Shown piece after piece: positions 26,426 through 34,921 of a DNA stretch of 64,000 bases. How positions within the stretch are numbered: position 1 is the first letter of the stretch; each line of letters starts with the position of its first letter. Origin of the DNA: Pontibacter vulgaris (GTDB lineage: Bacteria; Bacteroidota; Bacteroidia; Cytophagales; Hymenobacteraceae); NCBI RefSeq assembly GCF_022758145.1, contig NZ_JAJVDH010000005.1, forward strand, positions 1 through 64,000, read 5' to 3'. The translations under genes and the position numbers were made by a program. The notes below the pieces were generated by a model. It saw only the letters and a list, made by a program, of their open reading frames with translations, was not told the DNA's origin and did no database searches.

Positions 26426-27025
26426 ATGATGCGTGTATGTAAACTTTTAGCCTTTGTGCTTGTATTAGGTATGATGGCTTCCTGCTCTGGTAATTCAAGT
26501 ACCTCTGCAAAAGAAAAAACAATGGAAAAAGAAACTACTGCTAACGCAACCACCGCTGCTAATGGCTTCTATGGCTTTAAAATGCAGTCGCTGGATGGTA
26601 AGGAAATTGATTTTGCAAAGTATAAAGGCAAGAAAGTGCTGCTGGTAAATACAGCATCGGAGTGTGGTTACACACCACAGTACGCCGACCTGCAAAAGCT
26701 GCACGAAACCCATGGCAACGATGTAGTTATACTTGGTTTTCCTGCAAACAATTTCGGTGGGCAGGAGCCTGGCTCTAGCGAGGAGATCGCTACTTTCTGC
26801 CAGAAGAATTATGGTGTAAACTTCCAGTTGTTCGATAAGATTTCGGTAGTTGGCGATGATCGCGCTCCGCTGTATGCGTGGTTAGAAGAAAATTCACCAA
26901 ACCACGAAAAGCCAACTTGGAATTTCTGCAAATACTTGGTAGATGAGAATGGTAAAGTGGTAGCTTTCTACCCATCCAAAGTAAAACCAATGGGCGAGGA
27001 AATCCTGGCTGCCATTTCAAAGTAA
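26426..27025 (+). CDS. Lipid-anchored glutathione peroxidase-family protein
   Basis: The 199-residue protein has a lipoprotein signal (GMMASC, Cys20) and a Ser/Thr/Lys-rich linker before a thioredoxin-fold peroxidase domain. The peroxidatic cysteine is C80 in NTASECGYTPQY. FPANNFGGQEPG supplies the conserved Gln, WNFCKYLV supplies the Trp/Asn of the tetrad, and a second Cys in EIATFC is the likely resolving residue, as in thioredoxin-dependent members. It probably reduces hydroperoxides in the periplasm. The first codons are ATG ATG; either may be used. Confidence 0.9.
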   Translation: MMRVCKLLAFVLVLGMMASCSGNSSTSAKEKTMEKETTANATTAANGFYGFKMQSLDGKEIDFAKYKGKKVLLVNTASECGYTPQYADLQKLHETHGNDVVILGFPANNFGGQEPGSSEEIATFCQKNYGVNFQLFDKISVVGDDRAPLYAWLEENSPNHEKPTWNFCKYLVDENGKVVAFYPSKVKPMGEEILAAISK

Positions 27026-27047
27026 TTTATAGTTTTCTATTACCACA

Positions 27048-27980
27048 TTGACACAAATAGATCAAACTGCTGCAAATCCAGGCCTAGTAAAGGCCTGGAT
27101 TTCCGCTTTTAGGCCCCGCACTTTACCCTTGGCCCTTTCCTGTATAGGCATGGGAGGTTTTATGGCTGCTGCCAATGGCTACTTCAACGGCACTATTGTA
27201 GGCTTATGTGTACTAACCACGCTGTTGCTGCAAATACTTTCTAACCTTGCCAACGATTACGGCGACTCTGTGCACGGTGCCGACAGCGTGCACCGCGAAG
27301 GGCCGATGCGTGCTGTGCAGGCAGGCCATATAAAAGCGGAACACATGAAAAAGGGCATGATGGTATTCAGCCTGCTTTCGCTGGTATCGGGTTTGCTGCT
27401 GCTGTGGGTAGCTTTTGGGAAAGAAGGGTTATACTTATTCCTGCTGTTTCTGGGTCTGGGGCTGGCTTCTATCTGGGCTGCCATAAACTATACCGCCGGC
27501 TCTAAACCTTACGGCTATGCCGGGCTTGGCGATATCTTTGTGTTCATTTTCTTCGGGCTTGTAGGCGTATTAGGTACTTATTTTCTGCAGGCACAAACAC
27601 TGGAGGCTGAAGTTATACTTCCGGCACTTATTTGTGGTTTTTTTGCTACTGCTGTACTTAACGTCAACAACATACGGGATATAAACTCTGATATACTGGC
27701 CGGTAAACATTCTATACCTGTGCGTTTAGGCCCGAAGCGAGCCCGTATTTACCACATTTTCCTCTTATCAGGTGGCGTGCTGAGTGCCTTTGCTTATGTA
27801 GGGCTTACCTTCCATAGTTGGTATCAGTTGCTGTTTATACTTGTTCTGCCGCTGGTTATAGTTAACGGAGTAAATGTATGGCGTAAGCAAACATCGAAAG
27901 CACTGGACCCATACCTGAAACAAATGGCTGTCACCACGCTGCTGTTTGTATTGTTATTCGGAATAGGGCAGATCCTGTAA
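27048..27980 (+). CDS. menA: 1,4-dihydroxy-2-naphthoate polyprenyltransferase
   Basis: The 310-residue UbiA-superfamily enzyme has about nine membrane helices and both aspartate-rich motifs: NLANDYGDSVHGAD after helix 2 and NVNNIRDINSD after helix 6, the latter typical of MenA. It attaches the isoprenoid tail to dihydroxynaphthoate in menaquinone synthesis. Menaquinone would be the quinone used by the NADH dehydrogenase subunits encoded at 45-54 kb. The start is TTG at 27048, 22 bases after the peroxidase gene. Confidence 0.93.
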   Translation: MTQIDQTAANPGLVKAWISAFRPRTLPLALSCIGMGGFMAAANGYFNGTIVGLCVLTTLLLQILSNLANDYGDSVHGADSVHREGPMRAVQAGHIKAEHMKKGMMVFSLLSLVSGLLLLWVAFGKEGLYLFLLFLGLGLASIWAAINYTAGSKPYGYAGLGDIFVFIFFGLVGVLGTYFLQAQTLEAEVILPALICGFFATAVLNVNNIRDINSDILAGKHSIPVRLGPKRARIYHIFLLSGGVLSAFAYVGLTFHSWYQLLFILVLPLVIVNGVNVWRKQTSKALDPYLKQMAVTTLLFVLLFGIGQIL

Positions 27981-28005
27981 TTTCAGGCTTGTAACAAGCC
28001 TGTAA

Positions 28006-28046
28006 AATATAAAGGCCCGTCTGAATCCAGGCGGGCCTTTTATATT
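28006..28046. terminator. Bidirectional terminator
   Basis: AAAGGCCCG (28011-28019) pairs with CGGGCCTTT (28032-28040), extended by AT pairs on both sides, between convergent menA and pncA. Confidence 0.85.
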
Positions 28047-28064
28047 TATACTATGCAGGAGCTT

Positions 28065-28676
28065 CTATTTCAGAAGAGTGTCACTTTGAATGATGTATCC
28101 ACCTTTTGCCAGAATATCTGTCTTAGCTGTTTCAAAACCTTCTTTGCTGATCGGCCGGGTAGCATCTTCGATCAGGTAGGTCTCGAAGCCTTCCTGCAGG
28201 GCATCTTTTGCAGAATAATAAACGCAGTAATCTCCGGCCAGCCCGGCAATGTATACTTGTTTAACACCCTTGCCTCTGAGGTAATCAGCCAGCCCAGTTG
28301 ATTTAAGGTATCCATTATCATAGAAACCACTGTAGCTGTCAATTTCCGGGTTCATGCCTTTGCGGAAGATAGCTTCTATTTTATTTGCCGGTAACTCAAG
28401 TGGCAGTTCTGCCCCGGAAGTACTCTGCAAGCAGTGGTCGGGCCACAAAACCTGTGGCAGGCCTAGCAGTTCTATCTGCTCGAAAACTTGTTTGCCTTCG
28501 TGGTTAGATGCGAAGCTTTTGTGGTTCTGAGGGTGCCAGTCCTGCGTAGCCACCACTAACTCAAACAACTCCTGTAATTGATTTACTATAGGTATGATCT
28601 GGTCGCCTTCCGGCACAGCAAGTGCACCTCCGGGTAAAAAGTCATTCTGTATATCTATGAGCAATAGTGCTTTCAT
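28065..28676 (-). CDS. pncA: Nicotinamidase
   Basis: The 203-residue enzyme converts nicotinamide to nicotinate for NAD salvage. The catalytic triad is visible as D8 (LLIDIQNDF), the Lys in IFRKGMN, and the Cys in AGLAGDYCVYYSA. The metal site is TQDWHPQNHKSF (Asp, His, His), and the cis-peptide region precedes the active Cys. Length is as in E. coli PncA (213). It is a single-gene unit. Confidence 0.95.
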   Translation of the reverse strand: MKALLLIDIQNDFLPGGALAVPEGDQIIPIVNQLQELFELVVATQDWHPQNHKSFASNHEGKQVFEQIELLGLPQVLWPDHCLQSTSGAELPLELPANKIEAIFRKGMNPEIDSYSGFYDNGYLKSTGLADYLRGKGVKQVYIAGLAGDYCVYYSAKDALQEGFETYLIEDATRPISKEGFETAKTDILAKGGYIIQSDTLLK

Positions 28677-28798
28677 AAGGCGTTCTGATGTATAGTTTAT
28701 ATGGAAGTATAAAGTATATGCGAATTTAATACGAAGCCAGGTAATATACTGTCCGGATTATACTTTCTTAGTATAGATTTAGGAAGACAATCTCTTTT

Positions 28799-28840
28799 AA
28801 AAGAAAGAAGGCCGCTACAGGTAGCGGCCTTCTTTCTTTT
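28799..28840 (-). terminator. Terminator of the DEAD-box helicase gene
   Basis: A 20-bp perfect stem (28799-28818 with 28821-28840) with a two-base loop ends in a T-rich tract in the leftward direction, 5 bases after the helicase stop. Confidence 0.88.
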
Positions 28841-28845
28841 ATACT

Positions 28846-30282
28846 TTACTCTTGCGCCGGAGTCTGAGGGTTATTTTGCGGCTTCGGGTTAGATGATTTG
28901 TTGCGATTACGGTTTCTGTTCCGGTTACGATTAGGATTGCGGCCTTCCGCTGCCTGTCCTTCGGGGCGGGGTGCTCTTTCTCCTTCCGGTCGTGGGCTGC
29001 CTTCCTGGCGAGGTTCGCCTGCGCCTTCCGGTCTTGGCCCTCTGCGTTTGTTGCGGTCTCTGTTACCTCCGCCCGGGCGGTTACCACCACCGTGGCTACG
29101 TCCACTGCCACTCCCGTGGCCAAAGTCGCGCCGGGTTGGGTCGTAAGCCGGGGCAGCGCCAAAGCCTTCCGGTAACGGTAGCTTAGGCAGTTCGCGCTCG
29201 ATCAGGCGTTCAACCTTGCTCACGCGGTACATATCTTTCTCGTTCACAAATGTGATAGCCATACCTGTTGAGGCGGCACGAGCCGTTCGACCTACGCGGT
29301 GCACATAATCTTCAGCATCCTGTGGCATGTCAAAATTAACCACATGGCTCAGGCTGTCGATGTCGATACCCCGTGAAAGAATGTCGGTGGCTACCAGGAT
29401 CTGGTATTGCTTGTTTTTGAAACCCTGTAGGGCCTTTTCACGCTCTTCCTGTGTCAGGTCAGATTGTATGCCTTCGGCACCAAAGCCCATTTTGCGGAGC
29501 GAGCGTACGATCTGGCTTACATTCGACTTGCGTGAGGTGAAGATGATCATGTTCTGCACATCTAACTGGCGCAGGATATGCTCCAGTAAAGGCAGTTTCT
29601 GGTTATCGTAGGTCAGGTAAAGGCGCTGGTCTATACCTTCGGCAGGTTTAGAGATAGCCAGGTTTATCTGTTCCGGGTCTTTCAGTATTTGCTGCGATAG
29701 GTCTCGTATTTTTTTAGGCATTGTTGCCGAGAACAAAAGCGTCTGGCGATTCTTTGGCAGCGCACGTACAATCTTCAGGATATCATCCATAAAGCCCATG
29801 TCCAGCATTTTGTCGGCCTCATCCAGTACCAGGTAATTTAGCTGGTCCAGTTTTACGTAGCCCATTGCCATGTGCGACATAAGGCGGCCGGGCGTGGCTA
29901 TAATAATATCGGCGCCACTGGTAAGGGCGCGTTTCTGCTGGTCCCACTCATCGCCTTTGCTGCCACCGTAAATGGCAATAGAGCTTACCGGGGCAAAATA
30001 GCCGAGGCCCTCTACCTGCTCATCAATCTGTTTGGCAAGTTCGCGGGTAGGTACAAGTATTAAAGTACTTGTGTGGTTATAGTTAGCATGCGAGATGCGG
30101 TCAATCAAAGGTAGCAGGTAAGCTGCTGTTTTTCCTGTACCCGTCTGGGCGCAGGCAATCATATCCTTACCTTCCAGAATAAGCGGTATTGCCTGCTCCT
30201 GCACAGGTGTGGCGGTATTGTACCCCATTGATTCAATACCAGTCAGTACGTCGTCGTGTAAGTTAAAAGAACGAAAATCCAA
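28846..30282 (-). CDS. DEAD-box RNA helicase with Arg/Asn-rich tail
   Basis: The 478-residue protein has the Q motif (PVQEQAIP), motif I AQTGTGKT, motif II DEAD, motif III SAT, and motif VI HRVGRTAR, and so unwinds RNA with ATP. The core ends at about residue 370. The tail is low complexity: Gly/Arg, Pro/Glu and an NRNRNRNRN run, likely a disordered RNA-binding segment. It resembles RhlE-type helicases, which act in ribosome assembly or cold adaptation. The symbol is left open because paralogues are common. Its C-terminal DNA is repetitive and length-variable between relatives is expected. Confidence 0.93.
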   Translation of the reverse strand: MDFRSFNLHDDVLTGIESMGYNTATPVQEQAIPLILEGKDMIACAQTGTGKTAAYLLPLIDRISHANYNHTSTLILVPTRELAKQIDEQVEGLGYFAPVSSIAIYGGSKGDEWDQQKRALTSGADIIIATPGRLMSHMAMGYVKLDQLNYLVLDEADKMLDMGFMDDILKIVRALPKNRQTLLFSATMPKKIRDLSQQILKDPEQINLAISKPAEGIDQRLYLTYDNQKLPLLEHILRQLDVQNMIIFTSRKSNVSQIVRSLRKMGFGAEGIQSDLTQEEREKALQGFKNKQYQILVATDILSRGIDIDSLSHVVNFDMPQDAEDYVHRVGRTARAASTGMAITFVNEKDMYRVSKVERLIERELPKLPLPEGFGAAPAYDPTRRDFGHGSGSGRSHGGGNRPGGGNRDRNKRRGPRPEGAGEPRQEGSPRPEGERAPRPEGQAAEGRNPNRNRNRNRNRNKSSNPKPQNNPQTPAQE

Positions 30283-30705
30283 GTTTCAAATATTTAAGAC
30301 TAACTTATTAAGTGCCACTATTTACCAGGCACAATTATCATTATTGTAAAGATACAAAATTTCTGCATGTTAAGTGCATTTGCAGTTTTAGTCCGATTTT
30401 ATAGCGCACCACTAGTATAAATAGTAAATAGTATAAAAGTGTTGTTTAATTGTCTTTAGATTTGTTGGATGCAATTTTATGGTATTATGAAAGTTAAGTT
30501 GTGTTAATGCTATAAAGCAGTTAATCAGGTGTTTATGGTTTAGATTAAGTATAGTGAAGTACATATATTAATGATAAGTAATTTTTGAATATATAAAAAA
30601 TTATATTATGTATGTAACATTTAGTATATGCCGGCGTAATAGCTTATTAAAGCGGCTACTGCCGCATTTGGCTAAGATAGAGGCGTTTAATTTATACTTT
30701 GATTT

Positions 30706-30789
30706 ATGAAGAAGGCTATACAAGAATCACCAAATTTTTACCTGCTTTTAGGTGTTAACATTGTTAACATAATTTTTATGCTATTGTAA
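30706..30789 (+). CDS. Possible 27-residue hydrophobic peptide
   Basis: ATG AAG AAG opens a 27-codon frame with a lysine-rich start and a hydrophobic second half (LLLGVNIVNIIFMLL), compatible with one membrane helix. A TATACTTTG sequence at 30693-30701, just before the ATG, could be a promoter box, and a terminator follows 35 bases after the stop. The same facts fit a small non-coding RNA. I cannot show that it is translated. Confidence 0.3.
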   Translation: MKKAIQESPNFYLLLGVNIVNIIFMLL

Positions 30790-30824
30790 CAACCTGCTAA
30801 AGCAGAATTTTGACATACCACTAG

Positions 30825-30857
30825 GCAGCTCTACTACAAGGCAGAGCTGCTTTTTTT
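30825..30857 (+). terminator. Intrinsic terminator
   Basis: GCAGCTCT (30825-30832) pairs with AGAGCTGC (30843-30850), followed by seven T. No annotated gene of ordinary size precedes it on this strand. Confidence 0.8.
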
Positions 30858-30996
30858 ATGCACCAAAGTTAAATCTTTAGTTATTTTGCTCCGGATCGCA
30901 GCTGACCAACTCTTTCTGTTGCCGATATCAAACAAACACTTAGGATGAAGCTTTCAGTTAGCGATCTATCATTGCTGATTTCTTAATTAAAATTGC

Positions 30997-31749
30997 ATGG
31001 CCGGACATAATAAATGGTCGCAGATTAAGCGTAAGAAAGGAGCCCTTGATGCAAAACGCTCCAAAATATTTACCAGGCTGATTAAAGAGATAACCGTAGC
31101 CGTCAAAGAAGGCGGCCCCGATCCTGAAGGGAACCCCCGCCTTCGGATGGCCATCCAGAACAGCAAATCTGTTAACATGCCCAAAGACAATATAGAGCGG
31201 GCAATTAAAAAAGGCGAAAACACGGATAGTAACTATAGCGAGGTTACCTATGAAGGGTATGCAACTAACGGAGTGGCAGTGTTTATAGAATGCGCTACCG
31301 ACAACATAAACCGCACTGTACAAAACCTTCGCACTATTTTTAACAAGTATGATGGCAGCCTCGGCACCAATGGCTCACTTGAGTTTATTTTCGACAGGAA
31401 AGGCGTTTTTGTAATTAAGCTAAGCCCGGTGCAGCTGCCGGATGAAGATGAATTTATACTTGAAATGATAGATGCCGGGGCCGAAGAAGTAGAATTTGAG
31501 GAGGAGTGTATAACGATCTACTGTGCCATGGAGGACTTCGGGCAGCTACAGAAAAAAGTGGAAAGTATGCACCTGGAAGTAGAGAATGCCGAACTACAGC
31601 GCCTACCTAAAACCACTGTTACGCTGGAGCTGGAGCCGCTGCAGAAAGTGCTGAGGTTTATAGATACCCTGGAAGACGATGACGATGTGCAGAAAGTATA
31701 CCATAACCTGGATCTGAACGAAGAGCTTCTGGCTAAACTGGAAAGCTAG
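30997..31749 (+). CDS. yebC: YebC/PmpR family protein
   Basis: The 250-residue protein starts MAGHNKWSQIKRKKGA, the highly conserved N-terminus of the YebC/TACO1 family, and has the usual three-domain length. Family members act on translation of polyproline stretches (YeeI/YebC2-type) or as transcription regulators (PmpR), depending on subgroup. Which applies here cannot be read from the sequence. It is followed by a strong terminator. Confidence 0.95.
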   Translation: MAGHNKWSQIKRKKGALDAKRSKIFTRLIKEITVAVKEGGPDPEGNPRLRMAIQNSKSVNMPKDNIERAIKKGENTDSNYSEVTYEGYATNGVAVFIECATDNINRTVQNLRTIFNKYDGSLGTNGSLEFIFDRKGVFVIKLSPVQLPDEDEFILEMIDAGAEEVEFEEECITIYCAMEDFGQLQKKVESMHLEVENAELQRLPKTTVTLELEPLQKVLRFIDTLEDDDDVQKVYHNLDLNEELLAKLES

Positions 31750-31765
31750 GGATAAAGAAAGTGAA

Positions 31766-31818
31766 GTATAAAGTATAAAAGCGGTTTCTTTTAAAAGAGC
31801 CGCTTTTATACTTTATAC
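31766..31818 (+). terminator. Terminator built from AGTATA motifs
   Basis: Positions 31766-31784 pair perfectly with 31800-31818 over 19 bp. The outer part of the stem consists of two GTATAA units, so the genome-wide AAGTATA/TATACTT motif forms the hairpin arms. Confidence 0.85.
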
Positions 31819-31858
31819 CCGTTTAAAATGCTACATTAACAATTGCTAACTTTCTGCC

Positions 31859-33046
31859 ATGAACCCAAACGAACCGCTCTTAAAGGATTTAGTAGTGCTG
31901 GAACTTGCCAGTGTACTGGCTGGCCCAAGTGTAGGGCAGTTTTTTGCTGAGCTTGGCGCTACGGTTATTAAAATAGAAAATGCCGCAACTAATGGCGATG
32001 TTACACGCACCTGGAAACTCAGAAACGAAGAACAGGACAATGATACACCCGCATACTTTTGTGCAGCTAACTGGGGAAAAAAATCTGTAGCCCTGAACTT
32101 AACCAAACTCCAGGAGCTGCAGAAATTGTATAAACTGGTAGAGCGAGCAGATGTGGTAATTGCCAGTTACAAACCCGGCGATGCAGAAAAGCTGGGCGTT
32201 GATTTTGACAAACTTAAAAGTATAAACCCAAAGCTTATTTACGGCCACCTTACTGGTTATGGCCCCCATAGCCAGCGCGCTGGCTATGATGCCGTTGTGC
32301 AGGCGGAAAGCGGTTTTATGTACCTGAATGGCGAGCCCGATGGCAAACCAACCAAAATGCCTGTAGCCTTGATGGATATTCTGGCGGCACACCAACTTAA
32401 AGAAGGATTACTTACGGCATTGCTGCGGCGGGAACGAACCGGGCAGGGACAACTGATAGAAGTTTCGTTGGTGGAGGCTGGTGTGTCGGCGCTGGCAAAC
32501 CAGGCGACAAATTATCTGGTGGCCGGGCAAAATCCGCAACGCATGGGCTCCGAACATCCTAATATTGTGCCTTATGGTAGTGTTTATACTGCACACGATG
32601 GTGGGCAACTTGTACTGGCCATAGGCGACGACAGGCAGTTCAGACGGTTATGTAGTATACTTGGTGCGCCGCAACTTGCCGATGACCCTGCTTATGCTAC
32701 AAATTACGCCCGTGTTCAGCACCGCGAACAAATAAACCAGCAACTTCATCAGCTTATAAGCCAGCAAAACCGCGACGAACTATTACAGAAACTGCATCAG
32801 CAGCATGTGCCGGCTGGTGCTATCAATACCGTAGAAGATGTTTTTAAAATGCCACAGGCGCAACAAATGCTCCTGATGCATGGGGCTGTAAAGCCGGGTG
32901 TGCGGCAGGTAGCGTTTAAAGGCCAGCCTTTGCCACAAACTATAAGCCAACCACCGCATTATGGCCAGCATACTTCTGAAATACTGGCTATGGTAAATAA
33001 TAAACCCACCATCCCTGACGAAAAAAATAGCAAATTTCAGAATTAA
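31859..33046 (+). CDS. CaiB/BaiF family CoA-transferase
   Basis: The 395-residue protein belongs to class III CoA-transferases: the N-terminal LVVLELASVLAGPSVGQFFAELGATVIKIE and the MDILAAHQLKEGLLTALLRRERTGQGQ segment, whose Asp corresponds to the catalytic residue of formyl-CoA transferase. Such enzymes move CoA between carboxylic acids (for example carnitine, oxalate, succinate/mesaconate). Neighbouring genes do not reveal the substrate. A TAACTTTC box at 31845-31852 lies so close to the ATG that the mRNA may be nearly leaderless. Confidence 0.9.
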   Translation: MNPNEPLLKDLVVLELASVLAGPSVGQFFAELGATVIKIENAATNGDVTRTWKLRNEEQDNDTPAYFCAANWGKKSVALNLTKLQELQKLYKLVERADVVIASYKPGDAEKLGVDFDKLKSINPKLIYGHLTGYGPHSQRAGYDAVVQAESGFMYLNGEPDGKPTKMPVALMDILAAHQLKEGLLTALLRRERTGQGQLIEVSLVEAGVSALANQATNYLVAGQNPQRMGSEHPNIVPYGSVYTAHDGGQLVLAIGDDRQFRRLCSILGAPQLADDPAYATNYARVQHREQINQQLHQLISQQNRDELLQKLHQQHVPAGAINTVEDVFKMPQAQQMLLMHGAVKPGVRQVAFKGQPLPQTISQPPHYGQHTSEILAMVNNKPTIPDEKNSKFQN

Positions 33047-33159
33047 GTGCATGGTAAGTTTTGTACTATAGTTAGTTACATTGCTTAGATAACTATTTGC
33101 GTCCTGAATCTGTAAAAAACAGAATCAGCATACTGAAAATGTTCTTTTAAAAGAAGACT

Positions 33160-33831
33160 ATGGAAGACAGATTAAACGATATAGTACTTGGCTTAGAGCA
33201 GAAATCTGCCGCCAAGCAAGCTATTTACCGCAATACAAAAGAAACCTTCGATAAAATGAAGGAAATATCGGTGAAATTGGTAGCCGAACTCACCGAGCGT
33301 ATTACAAAGAAGAACGCTGACATTGTGATCGAATACATCAACATCAGCGAGCATGAGTTCCATATAAAGTTTTCGGGTGACCTGCTTGTTTTTGTGATGC
33401 ACTCTAACATTATCACTTTTCCCGATGATTATGAGATCATGCGGAATGATTACATAGAAGAAGATTTTAAGCGACGGTTTTTCGGACACATTATGGCTTA
33501 TAACTTTATGGCCGATACTATAAAGTATAACCGCCTCGATGACCCCGGTTACCTGGTAGGGCGCATGTTAGTAAATATCGAAAAGCACTTCTGTATAGAA
33601 GGCGTGAAACAATTAGACCTGGCGTATGACCGAATTGCTAAAAACGTGATCACAGATAAGCGGCTTCGCATTATAGTAGAAAGCGCTATGATTGCCGCCG
33701 TGAACAATGACCTGATGGGGCAGGATGTAAGCGATATCGAGAGAATCACCTTAAAGCAGAAGCTTGAAAATACCCACCTGACAAAGCCACGAAAACTTGG
33801 CTTTATGATAAGCCCGGAACTGACACATTAA
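33160..33831 (+). CDS. Conserved hypothetical protein
   Basis: I do not recognise this 223-residue protein. It has no signal peptide or membrane helix. The first 55 residues are strongly helical and charged (possible coiled coil), the middle has alternating beta-like stretches (HEFHIKFSGDLLVFVMHSNIITF), and the C-terminal half is helical. It is probably cytosolic. It stands alone, 113 bases after the CoA-transferase gene, and is followed by a terminator shared with phhA. Codon use matches its neighbours, so it looks native. Confidence 0.65.
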   Translation: MEDRLNDIVLGLEQKSAAKQAIYRNTKETFDKMKEISVKLVAELTERITKKNADIVIEYINISEHEFHIKFSGDLLVFVMHSNIITFPDDYEIMRNDYIEEDFKRRFFGHIMAYNFMADTIKYNRLDDPGYLVGRMLVNIEKHFCIEGVKQLDLAYDRIAKNVITDKRLRIIVESAMIAAVNNDLMGQDVSDIERITLKQKLENTHLTKPRKLGFMISPELTH

Positions 33832-33842
33832 GAAAGTTAAAT

Positions 33843-33870
33843 AAAACCCGGACAGTTTTGCCCGGGTTTT
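33843..33870. terminator. Bidirectional terminator
   Basis: AAAACCCGG (33843-33851) pairs with CCGGGTTTT (33862-33870), followed by more T on the plus strand. It lies between two convergent genes. Confidence 0.88.
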
Positions 33871-33872
33871 TT

Positions 33873-34619
33873 TTAAATGGTAACCTGTTCTGTTTTTAAC
33901 CTGAAAGCGGTCAAAGCCTCTTCCAGGGCCGGCAGGCTCTCCAATAATTCCTGGAAACCACTGATGCAGAAGTACTGGCTCTGGAAAGTTTCTTTGATAT
34001 AGCCGGTTTCCAGAATGTGCTCTACATCAAAATCATACTTTATACTTTCCTCCGATACCGATAACTTACTCTCGCCTACAGACGAAAGTATACCTGCACC
34101 ATAGATCTTTGCTTTACCCTCTTCATCGCGGAACAGGCCAAACTCTATTGTGTACCAGTAAATGCGCGTCAGCAGATCGATCAAGTCTGGCCGGTCGGTG
34201 TAGGAGAGTGCCAATTGAGACAGCTTAGCCAGGAACTCGCAGTAAACCGGTATAGTCAGCAGCGGCACATGCCCGAACACATCATGGAACATGTCGGGCT
34301 CTTCGAGGTAATCAAGCTGCTCCATTTTCCTGATCCAGACGGTAGCCGGAAATTGCCTGTTTGCAATCAGTTTAAAAAACAGCACATCATCTACAATGCC
34401 GGGCGCAGGCACCACCTCAAAGCCGGTTAGTGGTTTCAGCCGTTGGTTTACTTCCCCAAAATCGGGTATCCGGTTTCTGCTGAAGCCAACTTTTTCAAGT
34501 CCTTCCATAAATTCCGGAATAGCTTTATCTGGCAGGTTTTTAAGCTGACGATCGTAAAGAATGGCCCAAACGTTATGGTTTTCCTCGGTGTAGCTGCTGT
34601 AGTTCTGGGTAATGTTCAT
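33873..34619 (-). CDS. phhA: Phenylalanine 4-monooxygenase
   Basis: The 248-residue enzyme hydroxylates phenylalanine to tyrosine using tetrahydrobiopterin, iron and oxygen. Iron ligands are H112 and H117 (MFHDVFGHVP) and E159 (YWYTIEFGLF). It consists of the catalytic domain only, without an ACT regulatory domain, as in other bacterial PhhA. Regulation therefore has to come from elsewhere, and the leader upstream offers it: a Tyr-codon-rich ORF, an antiterminator and a terminator (34658-34904) lie between a likely promoter and the start codon. The gene ends against a terminator shared with its convergent neighbour. Confidence 0.95.
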   Translation of the reverse strand: MNITQNYSSYTEENHNVWAILYDRQLKNLPDKAIPEFMEGLEKVGFSRNRIPDFGEVNQRLKPLTGFEVVPAPGIVDDVLFFKLIANRQFPATVWIRKMEQLDYLEEPDMFHDVFGHVPLLTIPVYCEFLAKLSQLALSYTDRPDLIDLLTRIYWYTIEFGLFRDEEGKAKIYGAGILSSVGESKLSVSEESIKYDFDVEHILETGYIKETFQSQYFCISGFQELLESLPALEEALTAFRLKTEQVTI

Positions 34620-34657
34620 GGGTTTATGATTTTATAGTTTACAAATAGATATAAATG

Positions 34658-34685
34658 AAAAAAGCAGGGCTTTCGCTCTGCTTTT
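34658..34685 (-). terminator. Leader terminator of phhA (candidate attenuator)
   Basis: Leftward, AAAAGCAGAGC (34685-34675) pairs with GCCCTGCTTTT (34670-34660), with one A-C mismatch, across a GAAA tetraloop, and runs into six T (34663-34658). It lies 39 bases before the phhA ATG, so transcripts that stop here never reach phhA. Confidence 0.75.
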
Positions 34686-34767
34686 CAGTATCACTTAAAG
34701 TTCAGCCGGTTTAAGGCCTTTCTTATTTTTTTACGATATGTTATCGGAGTGATTGCCAAAGAGAGCG
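34674..34767 (-). promoter_or_regulatory. Candidate antiterminator pairing in the phhA leader
   Basis: CGCTCTCTTT (34767-34758), inside the leader ORF just after its Tyr run, is complementary to AAAGCAGAGCG (34684-34674) over 10 bp with one bulged C. This pairing uses the first arm of the terminator and so prevents it. A ribosome waiting at Tyr39-41 (codons 34790-34782) would stop about 14 bases before this arm and leave it free. Confidence 0.65.
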
Positions 34768-34904
34768 CGGTACATGCAGCGATAATAATAGCTGTAATAG
34801 TTATAAGGGCTCAGGCAATAAGAATAGATAGCACGCAAAAGCTCCTGGCCGGTAGAAGGTACAGGCAAAGTAAGTGTAGTAGCTATAGGTGCTGTGTGCT
34901 GCAT
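34731..34904 (-). CDS. Tyrosine-rich leader peptide upstream of phhA
   Basis: This 57-codon ORF (ATG 34904, TAA 34733-34731) is free of family resemblance but has nine Tyr codons, at residues 27, 29, 34, 36, 37, 39, 40, 41 and 45, including TAT TAT TAT. It precedes, on the same strand, the gene whose product makes tyrosine. Codon positions, the terminator and the competing stem match the design of amino-acid attenuators such as those of his, phe and trp operons, although this leader is longer than most. Scarce charged tRNA-Tyr would stall the ribosome and turn phhA on. It could instead encode a small protein; the hairpins argue against that being its only role. Confidence 0.7.
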   Translation of the reverse strand: MQHTAPIATTLTLPVPSTGQELLRAIYSYCLSPYNYYSYYYRCMYRALFGNHSDNIS

Positions 34905-34921
34905 TTAAAAAGTATGTAATG

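Larger units (their letters stand above)
30283..30996. other. Long AT-rich intergenic region
   Basis: These 714 bases separate the leftward helicase from rightward yebC. The first 380 bases are very AT-rich with no coding potential. The right half holds a 27-codon hydrophobic ORF (30706-30789), two adjacent TGTTAACA octamers (30753-30760 and 30762-30769) and a strong terminator (30825-30857), so at least one short rightward transcript probably arises here. I see no tRNA, tmRNA or known riboswitch. Confidence 0.5.

Noticed and set aside
28839..29162. Overlapping leftward ORF in the helicase tail
   Set aside because: A second frame of the repetitive Arg/Asn/Pro-coding DNA; it has no start context and no independent features.
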